Shown here: piece after piece, positions 40,673-52,359 of the stretch
Layout of the letters: each line of letters opens with the position of its first letter
How positions within the stretch are numbered: position 1 is the stretch's first letter
Source of the DNA: Caenorhabditis remanei
Taxonomy: Eukaryota; Nematoda; Chromadorea; Rhabditida; Rhabditidae
DNA length: 64,000 nt
NCBI RefSeq assembly: GCF_010183535.1
Contig: NC_071330.1
Coordinates: forward strand, 2,027,717-2,091,716
Reading direction: 5' to 3'
Made by a program: the position numbers and the translations under genes
Notes under the pieces: model-generated
Seen by the model: only the letters and a program-made list of their open reading frames with translations
Databases searched by the model: none
What the model was told of the DNA's origin: nothing

Positions 40673-43600
40673 ATGAGTGGTGAGTTTTTTATATCAAAAA
40701 AAAAAAAAAAAATATATTTTTTTAATTTTAGAAGAAGAAATTATGGAGATGAAAAATCACATTCACTTTGAATACGAACCAAAATTTGTTTATCGGAATG
40801 AAAAACGTGTATCTCTTCCGGAAACGCGACTTCGATTCAAAGGAAAAACAAATACTCCCGAGCTTATGGAAAGAACATTCGACCAGTTTATCAGATACTG
40901 TATTGGTAAAGCTGGAGGAAACTTGGAAAGATCGAAAATGAGCTTTGGGTATGTTTTTTTTCTTTAAATTAAACAATTTTTTTTCCAGATTTTTTCATGA
41001 AGGATTTCACAAGGCTGAAGGTTTTTGGATAAATGAAAGAACTTACCAAACCTTTAACGGACAAGTTTTAATGGAGGAATTGGAGCGAATTACTCAATCA
41101 AAAGGAGAAGTAGACATTGATGACACCTTCATTATTCATATGCATGTGTTCAACAATTTTGAAGGAGGAGCGGGTCGATGTAGAAATAAAGTAAGCTGAA
41201 AAAATACAATTTATCACGTTTCAATTGTAGATGTTCGATGAAGAGAAAAAAATACCTGCATATGTAGTTGGAGACGGTAAATGTCTTCCAAAGGCTGTGG
41301 CTCTCGCAGTAACATTTTATGCATCCAAGGAAGATGTTGAACAATGTTCTAAATGGGATAGAATGATACGGAAAAATGTAAATTAAAAAAAATATTTTCT
41401 TTTAAAACGAGTTTATTTTCAGTACCAGTATCTGAATGAAAAACTTCAATTGACAGCTGCGAATGAAATTTTGGAAAAGTCTGGACTGTCTACGGAACAA
41501 CAAGTTTTCAATATTGATGATTTGGAAAAAATTGCAACTGCCTATCCGGACTACAAGTTTGAAGTCTACAGTCGACCTGCTTACGAAAAATATTACCAAA
41601 TCATCAAAGAGTTCAACTTTGATGCTTCAAAAATCGTTACTATTGCGTTCAAGAAGATTGATGGAGTTGGACACTACGATTTTATCAAACCGTCACTTAT
41701 GCACATGAAAGCCACGTGAGTGTATTTGATTTGAAAATAAAAATAAATGAATTTTCCAGATATTGCCACAAGTGTAAACAAAAGACATTGTCAACAGGTC
41801 ATAACCAAGTGTGTGACGCTAAATGTGAAAAATGTGGTTTCTATGAATGTGATAATACTCAAACCGAAACAATTCACTGTGAAATATGCAACACAAACTT
41901 TCCCAATGAAGATTGTTATCATGGCCATTTGGAATATGCCTACAGAGCAAAGAAAACAATGTGTGAAAAGAGATATACGTAAGTGTGACTTTTTTGAAAT
42001 TTGTAAAACACAATTTCAGATGTCTCGAGTGCGGTTTCCGAGTGTGCAAAGATAAAGTATCACAAGATGAAGCGCACGAGTGTGAAAAACGATCGAGGTG
42101 TATGCAATGTAAGGAAATGTATGATGCAACTCGTTATCACAATTGTTGCTTCCAACCTCCAAGAAAAAGATTCAAGGAAAGCAAGATGAAAGTTCAAAAA
42201 GCCTACAGAATCTTATGTTATGACGTTGAAACTATAGTAGTAAACTCCCCCAATGGTCCAGGTAATATCAATTAAAAATTTGAGGAAAATACACACTACT
42301 TTTAGATTTCTCCAAACCTCAACCAAACCATGAAGTCAATCTTGTTTGCTTCAAAATGTGTTGCAATTTGTGTGTTGAAGAAGGAATGGAATGCGATTGT
42401 GAAACTGGGAACTTTCACTACTTTGAACATGTGGATCCATTGGAAGACTTTGTCGATTTTTTACTTCACAACACAAAACTGGACAATGCCTATGTGATTG
42501 CTCATAATGGTGGAAGGTTTGCTTTCATAATCTTAGTCAGTAAATCATAGCTTTACCTCCAGATATGATCATAATTTTGTCTTGTCGAGAATTATGACAA
42601 GTTTTGGTATCATCCCTGAATATGTTTCAAATGGAACTTCACTCATCATGGCTAACATTACCGCGAACGTTAGAAGAACGGATACATACAACAGTTTGAA
42701 GTTTCGAGACTCGTTTCGCTTCATACCCATGCCTCTTTCAAAAATGCCAAAAACGTTTGGAATCACAGAACTAAAAAAAGGATACTACCCATACTTTTTC
42801 AATCACAAGGAAAATTATGGCAAAGTATTGAATTGTCTCCCTGACAAACTTTTCTATGATCCGGAGCATATGAAACCGGAACCTCGGATCGAATTTGAAA
42901 AGTGGTATGAAAATCACCAAAATGACGTGTTTGATGCGGACATGGAAATTTTGGTCTATTGCCAAAGTGACGTCGAAATATTGACAACTGGATTATCCGA
43001 ATACATTAAGGTATTTGTCTTTTTTTTTTGTTTGCTAAATTGTATTTTTTAGATTTGCAAAAGACTGTTCAACAATTGGAATCCAATTATATATTCATGT
43101 ACAATTGCCAGTTATGTACACCACATTCTAAAGTTTGAACATTTCCAACGGGGAGACTTGGGCATTATTTCTGAAAATGGATGGCCAGAACGGAACAATT
43201 CAGTCTTTGCACTCAAAACATTAATGTGGTTGGAAAAAAAGGATGGAGTGACAATCCATCACAAATTACGAGGCCCTGAGAAAATGATCAAAATGCCAAA
43301 TGGAGAATGTTTCTTCGTAGATGGATACGAGGAAAAGTCAAACACTGTCTATGAAATTTATGGATGTTTCTACCACGGATGTCCAATGTGTACAAATCCA
43401 ACCTTGGAACACCCGAATCATCCTGGAGTCGAAAACAAGGCAATTTATGATCGAACCATGAATAGAGAAGAGCAAATTAAAGAAGCTAAATACAATGTGA
43501 TTAGCTGGTGGGAACATGAGATCAACGAAATGCTCAAAAAAGACTCGGAAATGCGTGATTTTTTCAAAAAGGTAGTATAATTTAAAAAGCCTATTTTAAA

Positions 43601-45336
43601 CAAATTTTTTCAAAGTGTCGACACGCATCTCATCTTGTACCCCGTGAAGGAATGTTTGGAGGACGTACACAACCATATCAGATGATTGTAGAGTGTGAAG
43701 AAGACGAAGAGATTTGTTATGACGACTTCAACTCGTTATATCCATCAGTCAATATTATGTTCCAGTACCCTAGAGGACAACCTATAGTCTACAAGACCAA
43801 TTTCCCGTCAATCATCCCAGGAAAAGGTGTCGATAAAAAAGGTGAACGAAATATTGATTATCAAATTGGCAATTTAAAAATTTCAGGACTATACTTTTGC
43901 TCAATATATGCACCTCCTGATATCAAGATTACAGTGCTACCTTACAAGATACCAGGATTTTTGACATTTCCAAGCTGTAGAACATGCATCGAAAAGAATC
44001 AAAAAACTGCATGCAACCATACAAAAGTGTCTGACCGATACTTGACTGGCGTGTGGACACATGCCGAATTGAATGCGGCGATTGAAAGAGGTGAGAGAGA
44101 GAGGGAGAGATAGATGAAAAGAAAAATTCAAATTTAGGCTACCAGCTGCTTCAATTTCACGAAATTTGGTGGTGGCCTGATGATAAATGGCAGACTGCCG
44201 CCTATTTCGTAAATTATTTGAAGTCAATGATTCAATTGAAACATGAATCATCGGGTTGGCCTAGAGATGGTATGACTAATGAAGAAAAACTGGCATATAT
44301 CAACGAGATTGAGCAAAGAGATGGTGTCACCCTTGTGATGGAAAATGTCAAAAAGGCCGACAACATGAGAGAAATGTCAAAACTCTTTTTGAATACATGT
44401 TGGGGTGCGTTAAAAAAACAATATTAAAAAGACAATGTTTTATTTAGGAAAGCTAGCAGAGAATCCTGTCAGAACAGAATCAAAACTGTTTGAAACATTG
44501 GATCATGTTTCTCAAAGTGAGTACATGAGTGAGCAAGGATATGAAGTCAAAGGAATCAAAGACTGGGATGATGGTAGAACTCTGATAACAAGGTCATCCA
44601 AAACCGAGTCTGTAAAAACCAAGCAATTTACAAGTATTGTTATCGGTAGGGTAAAAAACAATTAAAATTTAAAAATTATATTTTTGAAGGAATTTACACC
44701 ACTTCGTATGCGCGCCTGCGTCTCTTACAGGCAATGGAGGCTGTCGGTTCTGAAAATTTGATATATGCTGGTGAGTAAAACAAAAAAAGAGAAATTTATA
44801 AATTACTATTTTTCAGACACTGATAGTGTGATATACAAGAAGAAGATTTCGGATCCAAGTCCAGTAAAAGCACTCATTGGAGATGGATTGGGCAAGCTGA
44901 AATCTGAAATTCCAAAAGGATACCGAATGAAGAAGATAATTTGCATGGCTTCCAAAGTCTACTCTTACCTGTTGGAACATTTGGAGACTGGTGAAGAAAA
45001 AATTGTGATCAAGTTTAAAGGAGTCGTTCTCAATTCATCAACCAGTCGAACTATTAACATGGAAACTATGGAAGCTTCGGTAATTTTCTTTAAAATTAAA
45101 ATTTACAAACTTAAAATTTTCAGGTCAGAGAATTTCTTGATGGCCAAACAAATGTTATATCAGTTCCTGAGAGGACAATGAGGCGAACAAAAGTGCTGGG
45201 AGAGATTACGACGGCTCCATTTGAGAAACGTCTAAAGCCTGTGATGGATAAAGTTCGAGTCCTCCCAGGCGGAAAAACACTTCCTTCTGGATACTATCTA
45301 AATTGCCCTTTAGTTGAAGATTACCCGTACAGTTGA
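40673..45336 (+). CDS. Protein-primed family B DNA polymerase with OTU-like N-terminus
   Basis: Sixteen exons (40673..40679, 40732..40948, 40989..41190, 41231..41377, 41423..41715, 41760..41978, 42020..42261, 42306..42516, 42563..43010, 43053..43571, 43616..44090, 44138..44404, 44448..44645, 44690..44770, 44817..45079, 45124..45336) join in frame to 4,002 nt, 1,333 residues. Residues about 140-285 resemble an OTU-type fold: GDGKC (Cys about 160) and GHYDF (His about 274). Residues 290-420 hold about 20 cysteines in CxxC pairs. Then the exonuclease motifs (YDVET about 430, NGGRYDHNF about 515, YCQSDVEIL about 647) and polymerase motifs A (DDFNSLYPS about 872), B (LNTCWGKL about 1079) and C (YADTDS about 1176). 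All catalytic aspartates are present. The 7-nt first exon (ATGAGTG) is the least certain part. Confidence 0.88.
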
Positions 45337-46693
45337 ATCTCCCAAGTTCTATAAATGTGATCTTGTTCATAGAAAACTCGTGTCATTTCATGATAATAAA
45401 ACGTTCCATCTATAACTTCTCCATTTTCATGCCAAAGAATACGTTACAGAATCTGTTGGGAAAATATGAGTAATAACAAATACCTCCAGAGTCTTTTCTC
45501 ACATCCCTGGCCTAACGTCCCTTGTCTTGCGTAAATTCGTACACGACCCCCAATGTTCGATTAACGTTTCACTCGTTTTTCTTCTCGGCAAAAAAAAAGA
45601 AATCTAAATTATTTATATTGACAGTTATTTGAAAAGGGGACAGATGAAACGAGAGAAGTGAACATTTAATAGAGACGAGAGACAGCCTCCCTTTATGAAT
45701 ATTTTCGAAACATGATCTATAACCAACTTTCTTAATGAAATATTCACAAGTGTGCACATTAATTGGAAAACAGTAACTAATTATCGCTCATGGGTGCACA
45801 TGCGCACAAATGAGTCCACAAAATTGACAAATTACCTTATTTTTTGTATGAAAAAACGGAAAAAATATTGGACCAAAGTGGGAAGATTGACAAGTTTTCA
45901 TACATATCCATAGACAGACATAAGCTCATGCCAATATCCACACACTTATTTCATACACTCACGTAAAAAAATTAAGTTTTTTAGCGTCTCTTTAGAAAGA
46001 AAATTATTTTTTCGGGGGAAATGATCACATAATTAAGCGCACCACGAGAGAGGACCCCCGCTGTTTCATCTCTGCGTGCGTCCTTTTTATAAAATTTTCA
46101 ATGAACAGAGATTAAACTGGAGATTGAAGAACACACTCTATGTGTAGATATCGTTCATTTTCAAAAAAAAGTGTTTTAATTGAATTTTGATTTGGGTATG
46201 TTTGGATTTAGTGGTAATTAGTCATTTTCATTGTTTATGTGTGTGTTTGTAGGTGTGTGTGTGTATGAGGGGTTATGTATAACTGATTTCTCAATTTTTC
46301 CTTTTGAATTGCAAAATGAAGGTATTTCACCACTTTTATCGATGATTTTTTCGATTTTCCTCCAAAATTGGTGTAGTTTAACACTTTTCAATGTGTGCAC
46401 ATGAGATTATGTGTGGCTATTTGAGAGTACATGTGTGGTTTATGTATGATTATGAGGGTAATTAATAGTTTTCCGGATTGTTCTGACGGGTTGCATATTA
46501 AAAAATGGGTAATTGAATACTTTTTTTGTGCGTGTCCATGTTATGTATGCGACGGTATTTATGCATTAGAGAGGTAATTAACCACTGTTTTCCAAAGTTT
46601 TACGTCAATCCAGGAAAGGATGGTAGTTAACTGATTCTTTAAACAGCAAAACACTATAAAAAACATGCATTTATCGATACTGTTGATTTTTCT
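45337..46693. other. AT-rich non-coding part of the Polinton
   Basis: I see no gene in these 1.36 kb. There is a GT-rich simple stretch ('gtgtgtttgtaggtgtgtgtgtg') near 46240-46265 and several 'gtgcacatg' or 'gtgcgcaca' fragments. Full Polintons carry their structural genes in comparable positions; here that section seems lost. Confidence 0.5.
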
Positions 46694-46809
46694 TTTAGAA
46701 GTGAAAACGACAAATGATGGAAAATTGGTAGAAGAAGGAGAAAGTAAATGGAAGAAAAGTAGACATAATAGTAATTAATTTTTTTTAAACATGTACTGTA
46801 TTATTTCAG

Positions 46810-46973
46810 TGCTACCGTGTGTCCTCACCGGACGTGGCGCAAGTGTGACAGTTGCATTGGCACCCTGCTGCCGTCCATCAATCACCATCAGTAATGAGGT
46901 TCTTGAATACGATTTCTGTGTCGATTGTCAAAAACGAACACTTTTTGGCCAATCATCAATCAACTTCGACTGA
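46810..46973 (+). pseudogene. Decayed second exon of the zinc-ribbon gene in right repeat
   Basis: The acceptor (TTATTTCAG) and the LPCVLTGRGASV...FCVDCQKRT coding part are kept, but about 38 bp are missing after QKRT, which shifts the frame to an early stop, and there is no first exon beyond the repeat edge. It exists only because the terminal repeat includes the exon. Confidence 0.7.
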
Positions 46974-47632
46974 ACAAAATGAATTGTAATTTCTATTCAA
47001 ATTTTCTTTTTTCTGATATTAAAATTTTTGAAAATAAACTTTAATTAAAATACCAAACTGTGTTTTTTTTTGAAAAGAGGGAGGGGTGTGTCAAAAAAAG
47101 TCAGTGATCTGTTTTCAAGGAGAGAGAAGAGAGTTTAGAGAAACATAGAGTACATAATAGTCTGATTTTTCAAATTAGCTCATTCTTGTCATTATGCAGC
47201 CTAGCGAGCTGCGGTTTTTTTTAGCTCTTGATTATTTTTTTTTTTAATCCTATCTTTTATCAGTTATCACCAAATTTGAATAGAATAATCAGTAATCACC
47301 AAATTTGAAGAGTAAAGTAATCACTCAACGGTTATCATCATACCTGTTGTCATCATATCATTTATCACCTTATCAGTTATCACTTTATCAGTAATCATTT
47401 TTTTGGAAAATTGAGCAATGTAGTTTTGGTAACCACTTTACCGTAATCACCGTATCAGTTATCATTTTATCAGTAATCACCTTATCAGTAATCACCTTGT
47501 CATTTCATCGTTTAACCCACCATACTCTGATCCCTAGGCATTTTCATTCATTTATAATCACTCTTATAACTCTTATCAGTAAGTTTATCAGTTAATCACA
47601 TTCTGATATGATGGGATGATTAAGTATTCTCA

Positions 47633-47722
47633 CAGATGCAGTTAGGAGTGAAAATAAAGCACAGGGGGCGGAGCTTGCTAAGCCCCGCCCCCTGTGCTTT
47701 ATTTTCACTCCTAACTGCATCT
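47633..47722. repeat. Terminal hairpin, right end
   Basis: It is the counterpart of 38976-39066. The arm CAGATGCAGTTAGG... and its complement are separated by a few bases, with the one mismatch placed on the opposite arm, as expected if the whole repeat is an inverted copy. Confidence 0.9.
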
Positions 47723-47732
47723 ATATACTACT

Positions 47733-48144
47733 AACGGGGTTGTTGAGGGTAGTGCGGGAGGACTATTTGGTTTGCCAGAAGGTTTTGATTGTGAGGACTC
47801 GTACACTGGGAATGTTGATAGAACAAATGGTTAGATGGACCGTTGAGATGCGAATGCTTACAATTAGAACCTTACAACTTTTTCTCCTCCAATTTTACTG
47901 TTTCTCCCTATTTTGAACTGTTTTGTCACTTTTGAAACTGAGAATTGCTAATAAACCAGTCGGTTCACGTCGCCTAACGGCGACTAAACCTCCTTTTCTA
48001 CACCACCCTTCTGGATGTTACAGCGCCTGCGGCGCTTCAAAACGGTTGAGACTATAGAGGTATTAGAATTCTCTCTAATATTTTTCTTAACTTGTTAGTA
48101 GTTTTCTAGCTATGAGCAGACCGTTCCGGAAAAAACACAATTGG
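47733..48144. other. Right half of the site split by the Polinton, plus 3'-flank scrap
   Basis: Bases 47733-47870 continue the F-box upstream block broken at 38966 ('ggttgttgaggg', then 'tttggtttgccagaagg'). Bases 47880-47960 match the 3' flank of the gene at 15.4 kb, including 'ctgagaattgctaataaa'. Bases 47960-48144 show short inverted pieces ('cgtcgcctaacggcgac', 'cagcgcctgcggcgct') and no gene. Confidence 0.5.
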
Positions 48145-49800
48145 CATATAAGACAGGCCAAATTTGAAAATTTTATTTTTTCAACGTGATAAGTTGGTTT
48201 TCGCTTGAGAAATGAGCTTTCACAGATTCTTTACTGTCAGAAAACATGAAATTTTAAATGTGAAATTAACCGAGAAGTCCCAGAAAAAAGCCAAATTATT
48301 TTTATTATTATTTATTCCAATTCGTCTTGTTTTGTTTTTAAATTGAAGTTATATTTACGTGACCTTATTTATTAGGATAAAAGAATAAACAGAAAATCAC
48401 AGAAAAGACTCAAGGATCAATTCTGTGGAAAATTACAAAAAAGTGAAGACATTTAAAAAAACGTGAACCAGAAAGAAGTTTTCACAGATTTTCCTCACGA
48501 GGTAAATCTGTGAAATTACAAAATCTATTGAAAAGGAGAAATATAACGTGAACTTTAGTATCCGAGAATGATAACATCCACGTAGAGCTCATCGGAATTT
48601 TCGTATCGGAGTCAAAAATAGATAGGTCTGAATCCTTGATTAATCTCAGACAACTGCATTCGAGTTGAATAATCTGAAAATTGATAATTGAGATCTGTCG
48701 ATTTCTTAAATGACTCACCTCTCGAAAATTGGGATTTTCAGCTTTCTCCCAAATAAAAACATAAAGAATCCACTCGTAAACATAGTTCAAGATAAAGTGA
48801 CTTCTGAAATCATCTGAAATTGATGCTCCTCACCTTCTTCTTATTTTCTGTCAGACACAACCATTAAAAACACAAACTCACACTACCAGAAAAAATTGGA
48901 ATGAATTGAAAAAATATTATTTGGGGCATTTTTTCGAATTTACGTGACTTTTTGTCCGTTGTTAAGAATTCATTCCAACTTTTTCTGGTAGTGTGAGTGT
49001 GTTTTTTTAATCGTTCTGTCTGACAGATGATAAGAAGAAGGTGAGGAGCATAAATTTCAGATGATTTCAGAAGTATATCTTGAACTATGTTTACGAGTGG
49101 ATTCTTTATGTTTTTATTTGGAAGAAAGCTGAAAATTCCAAGTTTCAAGAGGTGAGTCATTCAAGAAATCGACAGATCTCAATTATCAATTTCCAGATTA
49201 TTCAACTCGAATGCAGTTGTCTGAGATTAATCAAGGATTCAGACCTATCTATTTTTGACTCCGATACGAAAATTCCGATGAGCTCTACGTGGATGTTATC
49301 ATTCTCGGATACTAAAGTTCACGTTATATTTCTCCTTTTCAATAGATTTTGTAATTTCACAGATTTACCTCGTGAGGAAAATCTGTGAAAACTTCTTTCT
49401 GGTTCACGTTTTTCAAAACGTCTTCTATTTTTTGTTGTTTTTCACAGAATCGACTCTTGAGTCTTTTCTGTGATTTTGTTTATTTTCTCATTTCTGTTCA
49501 CATTTTCTCCTCTGGAGACTATTCTGTGGATGTGTTTTGAATAAATGAAATGTTGAAGGTCACGTAATTATAATTTCAATCGAAACTAAAACGAAATGAA
49601 TTTAATCTAATCGAGCAAAAAACCATTTCTCTCACTATTTTAATAAATGAAACAGCGATTCAAAAATTAAGGGAATTATCTTATAATAATTTAGAAAACA
49701 CGTGATTTGAAGTTTTCTGTGAGAGAATCACGTTTTCACCATTAAACGCGTTAATTTTATTTCAAATTTTGAAATTTTGAAATTTAGCCTGTCTTATATG
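48145..49800. repeat. Foldback element with a reading frame in each arm
   Basis: The ends read CATATAAGACAGGC and its complement. The arms (about 48145-48905 and 48960-49800) are nearly identical around 48470-48840 and 49035-49395, less so outside. Each arm keeps the same 102-codon frame (48482-48790 on minus, 49080-49388 on plus; IIQLECSCLRLIKDSDLSIF, MSSTWMLSFSDTKVHV), interrupted by a plausible small GT-AG intron at 'ggtgagtcattcaag...ttccag'. No target duplication is obvious. The frame matches nothing I recognise. Confidence 0.65.
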
Positions 49801-49851
49801 TCTACTTTTCTGATACAATTTCGTTCGCTTAATCCTCCATTTTTTCTAAAT

Positions 49852-50260
49852 CTAGCGATAAGAAAAAATCTTCCACGTCCCCACATGGGACACATCCAAC
49901 TGATTACAGTCAACGTTGCCTAACTTGCCAGATCGGATTCCTAAACACACCCCCTTCACCATTTGAAAGTGAAACTTAGCCGTGAAATATAGCGCCTCGC
50001 AGTATGGATTAACTTGATCCATCCTTCCCATGTTGTGAGGATCTGGTTGTGCATCAGTAGCACCTACTGGAAAAACAGCTCGTTGACGTGTCGACTTCTG
50101 AACTCGACGTAGTCTGCCCGTCTCTTTCACTTGAGTTACAGATGCTCTGATGGTGTTGGCTCTTGTTCTTCCCGCCGTCACATCTTCGGGGTCTTCTGAA
50201 AGCAGCCTGGGAAATCATGAAGTCCGTCCAGATTTTGTTTGATCTTCGCACTCATTTTTC
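49852..50260 (-). pseudogene. Possible Helitron N-terminal fragment fused to a tRNA-like repeat
   Basis: The minus-strand frame contains GATDAQPDPHNMGRMDQVNPYC followed by EALYFTAKFHFQM, reminiscent of the short cysteine motif (HNLG.M...C..C.ALHF) that precedes the Helitron replication-initiator domain, with one cysteine lost. No Rep or helicase follows. The lower end (49867-49928, 'ccgatctggcaagttaggc' on the minus strand) matches the A-box end of the SINE-like repeat. This is weak evidence; it may be a chance frame. Confidence 0.3.
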
Positions 50261-51389
50261 CTGCTGATTTCCATTCGTTTGGTGTTGGTTCTGTTATAGT
50301 TCGACTGTCGACTGCTCAGTGTCAGACTGAAGAAATTGTCGGACTGATGTATCATTTGCCATAATTTTCAATCTCAGAGATTGTAAAGATCCGGACAATC
50401 TTGGGTGCCGGAAAGCAGTGCCCGACGTCTCCTTTTTGTCGATATTTTTCACCGTATTTTTTCACCGGCTCCTGTGCCATCAGCTGAGTGCCCTCGATCC
50501 CGTCAATTCCGTTAAATTTTACGCTCACATCTGAATCCGAGCCGATATCCGTACTTATATTCATCTCGTCTCTTTCTGCCGTCAGGTCAACAACATTTGC
50601 TATGGAATCCTGACAATATCAAGTCCGGATAGCTTCACCGGACGTCTTCTTCTCGCCGTTTTTCTTTGCCAATCTCTGTGGCGTGTCCTCTAGCCTATCA
50701 ATTTCTCCGAGCTCCACTCTCCCATCTGATTCTGATCGATGGAACACACCTTCATCTATTTCTTCTTCTGTACTCATCAGACATAGACCATTCAACCCGA
50801 AAGTCAGACTATCACGAAGCCGAGGAACAGCGTCCGAGGTGGAGGTGATATCACGGGGAACAGGAGAAGCACCACCATGAGCATCCAGTGAATTGTCCGT
50901 GGGAACAGTAGTTAGAAAGAAAAATAACAGTAGTTAGAAAGAAAAAATTAGTAGTTAGAAAGAAAATGATAGTTATCAGCGGTTGGAAAAAACGGATTTT
51001 ACGTGGCCCATATCAGGACTTCACGCGGCTCCCGCTCGTCATTATATTTTAAAAATGGGAGGAGCGAAAACAGTGATGAGAAGAAGGGAAATGTTGCCCA
51101 AAATGGCTATCAATACTTTTTTAATGTGGACCCATATGGATCCATCACCTGTGTCTTGAAAACTGACCGTATTTATTTGTGATACCTATCAATCTGGAAG
51201 AAAACGAAACGTTTTCAGTCCTCAATTATTTTTCTGAATCCGATGATAACAAAAAATGTTTGTCGTCGTCCCTTTTTTAAGAAACGGTCCGCATTTGTTC
51301 GTGACGTAGATCTCACTGGAAACAAACGACATGTTCGGAAACTTCTACTTTTCCGAACCTATCAACAAAAATTCAAAAAAAAATTCTCG
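50261..51389. other. Unassigned region
   Basis: It holds a minus-strand open stretch (50352-50564, with DIGSDSDVSVKFNGIDG) that may belong with the fragment below it, a C/T-rich strip (50660-50780), the short tandem repeat at 50897-50968, and otherwise nothing recognisable. The text 'cgtgacgtagatctcactgg' and 'acgtggcccatatc' look non-coding. Confidence 0.3.
50897..50968. repeat. Short tandem repeat
   Basis: Four copies of 'agtagttagaaagaaaa' with spacers of a few bases. Simple local repeat with no sign of function. Confidence 0.6.
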
Positions 51390-51735
51390 TCACCCGGGAT
51401 CGAACTTAAAACTAACTGTAGTCAACGACGCTTAACTTGCCAGACCGGACGCGCCGACCCGTCAACCCTCGACATGCGGCTACGGAAAACGCAAGTCGAA
51501 GAAAGGAAAGAAATGACGACGCTTAGGCCGACAGTTTCACGCCACTTTTTCCGTTTTTCATTCCCCTATGCTTTATCAGTATTTTTGGCTCAGAAGGCGT
51601 AATTTTGAGAATTTTGAAAAAAGAAAAAGACGGGCATCATTAAGAGAAAATTTCTGATCTTTTGGCCAAAATTTGAAGAAAATCGGTTCAGTAGGGAGGG
51701 CGGTAGGATCGGCGACAGACAAACAAACATACAGA
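51390..51735 (-). repeat. SINE-like repeat, inverse copy
   Basis: On the minus strand it reads, like 1565-1855, a strip with 'cgatcctaccgccctcc' and 'ctcaaaattacg', and lower down 'tggcaagttaagc' (A box) and 'gttcgatcccggg' (B box). The order of the two parts and their spacing (about 150 bp) are conserved while the middle differs. Confidence 0.45.
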
Positions 51736-52359
51736 ATCTGGTGTTTGTTAATAGTAAAGATCTCCCGCCGACGTCTGGCCAATCTAAACACTCTCTCAGC
51801 CATCATCCCTGCTAAAGAAATGACATACCTTTGGTAAAAACCCTTCAAAAACGAATATAACTTTGTTTTTCACCCTTATTTTCTCCTATAATTTTTCAAA
51901 CTTTCATGAAAGTTTTGCATCGATGTCTTCGACGTTCTCATTTTAAATTTATATAGGGTTTATGCATTGTGTTTCGAGAAAATTTCAAAAATTTGTCAAA
52001 TTATCACTAGAAAAGTCAAAAATTCCACTAATATTAATTTTTCTTCCGTGTTTCGATATCAAAAAATAATGTGATGACAGAGCAAATGGAAAGAAGATTC
52101 CTTTCATTCCTTTATACATGTAGAGACTTTTCGAAATTTTCAAAACTTTCAAGTACTAGCGAGGTGAGTACAACGTCTAGAAAAATGTGTTTCAATATTC
52201 TCCAAGAAAATTTTGTGGTAACTTTCATTGAATACACATGTATCAGCAGCTTTAAATGACAATAAAATCAGAGCAGTTTAAAATAGAGATACAACGAAAA
52301 ATTGGTGTCCTAACTAAAAATATACAATTGTGGAACACACTTGCAAGTTCGGCATGTTT
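51736..52359. other. Intergenic: 3' flank of F-box unit
   Basis: Bases 52070-52359 are the 3' block of the minus-strand gene that follows ('gacagagcaaatggaaagaag', 'gtagagacttttcgaaattt', 'aacgaaaaattggtg'). Bases 51736-52070 show nothing I can assign. Confidence 0.45.

Larger units (their letters stand above)
38967..47732 (+). mobile_element. Small Polinton/Maverick-type element with protein-primed DNA polymerase
   Basis: The element is 8,766 bp, flanked by AACGGG at 38961-38966 and 47733-47738. Uninterrupted paralogous sites exist at about 15100 and 53525. Its ends read AGTAGTATA...TATACTACT, matching the AG...CT ends and 6-bp duplications of Polintons. Terminal inverted repeats are about 1.05 kb. 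It encodes a family B DNA polymerase and a zinc-ribbon protein. I find no integrase, packaging ATPase, maturation protease or capsid gene, all usual in full 15-20 kb Polintons, so mobility would need factors from elsewhere, or this is a reduced lineage. Confidence 0.85.
46694..47732. repeat. Right terminal inverted repeat of Polinton
   Basis: It mirrors 38967-40035 and includes the subterminal TTATCAGT cluster (about 47270-47600) and the terminal hairpin. Confidence 0.8.

Noticed and set aside
49852..50260. An intact Helitron
   Set aside because: Only a short motif resembling the region before the Rep domain is seen; no Rep HUH motif, helicase or hairpin-CTRR terminus was found.
51243..51602. 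119-codon plus-strand frame
   Set aside because: It runs antisense through the SINE-like repeat and has no recognisable domain or splice structure.
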